A stretch of 44,896 bases of DNA from Polyangiaceae bacterium (GTDB lineage: Bacteria > Myxococcota_A > Polyangia > Polyangiales > Polyangiaceae), in contig JAICTZ010000054.1 of NCBI GenBank assembly GCA_025936115.1, positions 1 through 44,896 on the forward strand, written 5' to 3'. The translations under genes and the position numbers were made by a program. Below are positions 43,671 through 44,896 of the stretch, piece by piece. The number at the start of each line of letters is the position of its first letter. Position 1 is the first letter of the stretch. Under the pieces are notes generated by a model. It worked only from the letters and a program-made list of their open reading frames with translations. It had not been told where the DNA came from and searched no databases.

Positions 43671-44594
43671 TTACGCGCCGTTCGCCGGGCCGTCGCGCCG
43701 AGGCTCACCGCGTTGATCGTCGAAGAACCGCAGCATCACGTGCGCGAGCTCGTCTGGGCGTTCCTCTTGCGGCAGGTGCCCCGCGTCGAGGAGCTCGAGG
43801 CGAGCGTCTTTGATCGAACGCGCGAGCCTGCGCGCAGCGGCGGCCGGTACGACGCGGTCCTCGTTGCCCCAGGCGACGAGCGTCGGCAGCCTGAGTCCGC
43901 TCGCGCGCGTCGCGAGCTGGCGCGTGTCGCCGAGCGCGCGCAGGCTTTCGTGTGCGCTCGTGCGCGCTGGGGGTTCGTCGAACGCGGCGTAATAGGCGTC
44001 GAGCGTGGCGGGCACGACGCGGCTCGCCTTGGCCATGAGCTGCTCGCGAAAAAAAGCGCCGAAAACGCGGCGGTTCCACAGTTGTTTCAGCACGAAGCCG
44101 CCGACGCCCGGCAAGAGGCCGAGCCTGCCGTAGGCGCCGAGCCGCGGCGGTTCACAGAGCGCGGAGACGAGCACGAGCTCGGACACGAGCTCGGGATGTC
44201 GTGCCGCGAGCGTGATGGCGATCGAACCACCGAGACAATGACCGACGAGCGTCGCGCGGCCGAGCTCGAGTCCAGCGTAGAGATCCGCCATGACCTCCGC
44301 GAACGATTCGATCGCGTAAGGAAAGCGACTCGGGTGCGGCTTCTCGCTCGCGCCGAAGCCGGGCAGATCGGGCGTGACCACCCGGTGCCGCCGCGCGAGC
44401 GTCGTGCGCAAGCCGTTCCACGTCGTGTTGTCCAGAAACAAGCCGTGCAGGAGCAGCAGCGTGGGGCCGGAGCCGGACTCCGCGACGCGCACGCGCACGC
44501 CGCCCGCCGTCACGTCGCGATAGACGACCTCCGACACAGGGCTGAGACTAGGCTCGAGTTTCGCGATCTTGGAAGGAAAGATCGCGATCGTCAC
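43671..44594 (-). CDS. Alpha/beta hydrolase with Cys in the nucleophile elbow
   Basis: The 307-residue protein has the alpha/beta-hydrolase fold: oxyanion motif HGLFLDNTTW, PDLPGFGASEKP, acid residue in GNEDRVVP and His in GHLPQEERP. The nucleophile elbow reads GHCLGG (C120) instead of GHSxGG. Cys nucleophiles occur in a few members of this fold, such as dienelactone hydrolases. The substrate is unknown. The start is a GTG at 44594; a second GTG at 44537 (VSEVVYRDV) would also include the whole fold. A cap domain lies at about 140-220. Confidence 0.85.
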   Translation of the reverse strand: MTIAIFPSKIAKLEPSLSPVSEVVYRDVTAGGVRVRVAESGSGPTLLLLHGLFLDNTTWNGLRTTLARRHRVVTPDLPGFGASEKPHPSRFPYAIESFAEVMADLYAGLELGRATLVGHCLGGSIAITLAARHPELVSELVLVSALCEPPRLGAYGRLGLLPGVGGFVLKQLWNRRVFGAFFREQLMAKASRVVPATLDAYYAAFDEPPARTSAHESLRALGDTRQLATRASGLRLPTLVAWGNEDRVVPAAAARRLARSIKDARLELLDAGHLPQEERPDELAHVMLRFFDDQRGEPRRDGPANGA

Positions 44595-44896
44595 GAGGGA
44601 CCATGCGCCACGTGAGAACCGGCGAGGCCGGTGGATTGCTGCCGTCAGCTCGCCAAGGTCGCCGAACGGGGCTCACTCTAGACGCTTTTTCGTTGTCCTC
44701 GGCCACTCCGGATATTGCCGAAAGTCCGGCGTCCGTTGCATCCGGTGAGCGGCCCATGCGCCGGCCTTGTATGTCTCGCGTGAAGCGAGCACATACGTCG
44801 TCGTCGGGAGGAGGGGGGTCTGGGGGGAGACTGAAAAGATGTGGGGGTTGTGGAGAAGAGGGAGGAGAGGGAAAAAGACCACCGTGCAGTAGGCCG
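44595..44896. other. Right-end stretch without a convincing gene
   Basis: This 302-bp stretch holds a hairpin, GTATGTCTCGC (44769-44779) with GCGAGCACATAC (44785-44796), 11 pairs and one bulged C. From about 44805 the plus strand is almost all purine, with G-runs. An open frame on the minus strand (44673-44882) translates this tract as Pro/Leu/Thr-rich sequence and shows no domain. The promoter of the hydrolase gene should lie at the left side; I cannot place it. Confidence 0.5.

Noticed and set aside
39395..43708. A 1,437-codon open frame on the minus strand
   Set aside because: It runs antisense to the SPFH and receiver-PATAN genes, whose domains are clear. Its product is Arg/His/Gly-rich low complexity, as expected of a shadow frame in very GC-rich DNA.
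44805..44875. A canonical G-quadruplex
   Set aside because: Three long G-runs are close together, but a fourth lies beyond a 15-base loop, so the usual four-run pattern with short loops is not met.

Overview
The window is about 45 kb of very GC-rich, almost fully coding DNA. Several traits together suggest the order Polyangiales (Myxococcota): GC-rich codon use, many lipoproteins with Gly/Ala/Pro-rich linkers, a Hanks-type Ser/Thr kinase with a single membrane helix, a zinc-ribbon/GYF protein, a receiver-PATAN regulator, and very large secreted repeat proteins. This is inference from gene style. There is no rRNA or tRNA gene to confirm it. I count 29 protein genes, one of them cut by the left edge. 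I see no CRISPR array, transposase or integrase.

Layout. 1-264: tail of a Gly-rich repeat protein. 375-1925: HTTM-domain membrane protein. 1950-9004 (minus): a chain of housekeeping and chaperone-like genes, read fmt > HExxH membrane protein > DnaK-like ATPase > J-domain protein, then a zinc-ribbon/GYF membrane protein followed 24 bp later by a CARM1-like protein arginine methyltransferase. 9105-11555: lon. 11643-12446 (minus): a polyphosphate-glucokinase-like ROK kinase. 12588-18060 (plus): papain-like lipoprotein, homoserine dehydrogenase, glutamate racemase, Ser/Thr kinase. 18218-20050: serine-protease lipoprotein with a beta-propeller-like tail. 20158-21036: fluoride riboswitch, crcB and a DUF190 gene. 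21091-22056 (minus): pyrB.

22241-30517 encodes a 2,758-residue lipoprotein. About 60% of it is two families of tandem modules that resemble phage tail-fibre sequence: a composite A-B unit, then 12 A modules (exactly 840 residues), then 12 B modules (exactly 696 residues). Converging on it is a four-gene minus-strand cluster (30522-34914): two Cys-rich lipoproteins, a rhomboid-fold protein without catalytic residues, and a parallel beta-helix lipoprotein.

35043-44594: a nucleotidyltransferase and pabB; a SPOR-domain membrane protein; a helical-repeat protein (minus); an SPFH/zinc-ribbon protein whose promoter suggests a leaderless mRNA; a receiver-PATAN regulator with a membrane helix; a small possible lipoprotein (minus); and an alpha/beta hydrolase with Cys as apparent nucleophile (minus). 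The last 300 bases hold a hairpin and a purine-rich tract but no convincing gene.

Most noteworthy: the eukaryote-like PRMT and its zinc-ribbon/GYF neighbour, the DnaK variant with a long disordered insert and no lid, and the 12+12 module lipoprotein. None of these was tested against a database; the names rest on recognised motifs.
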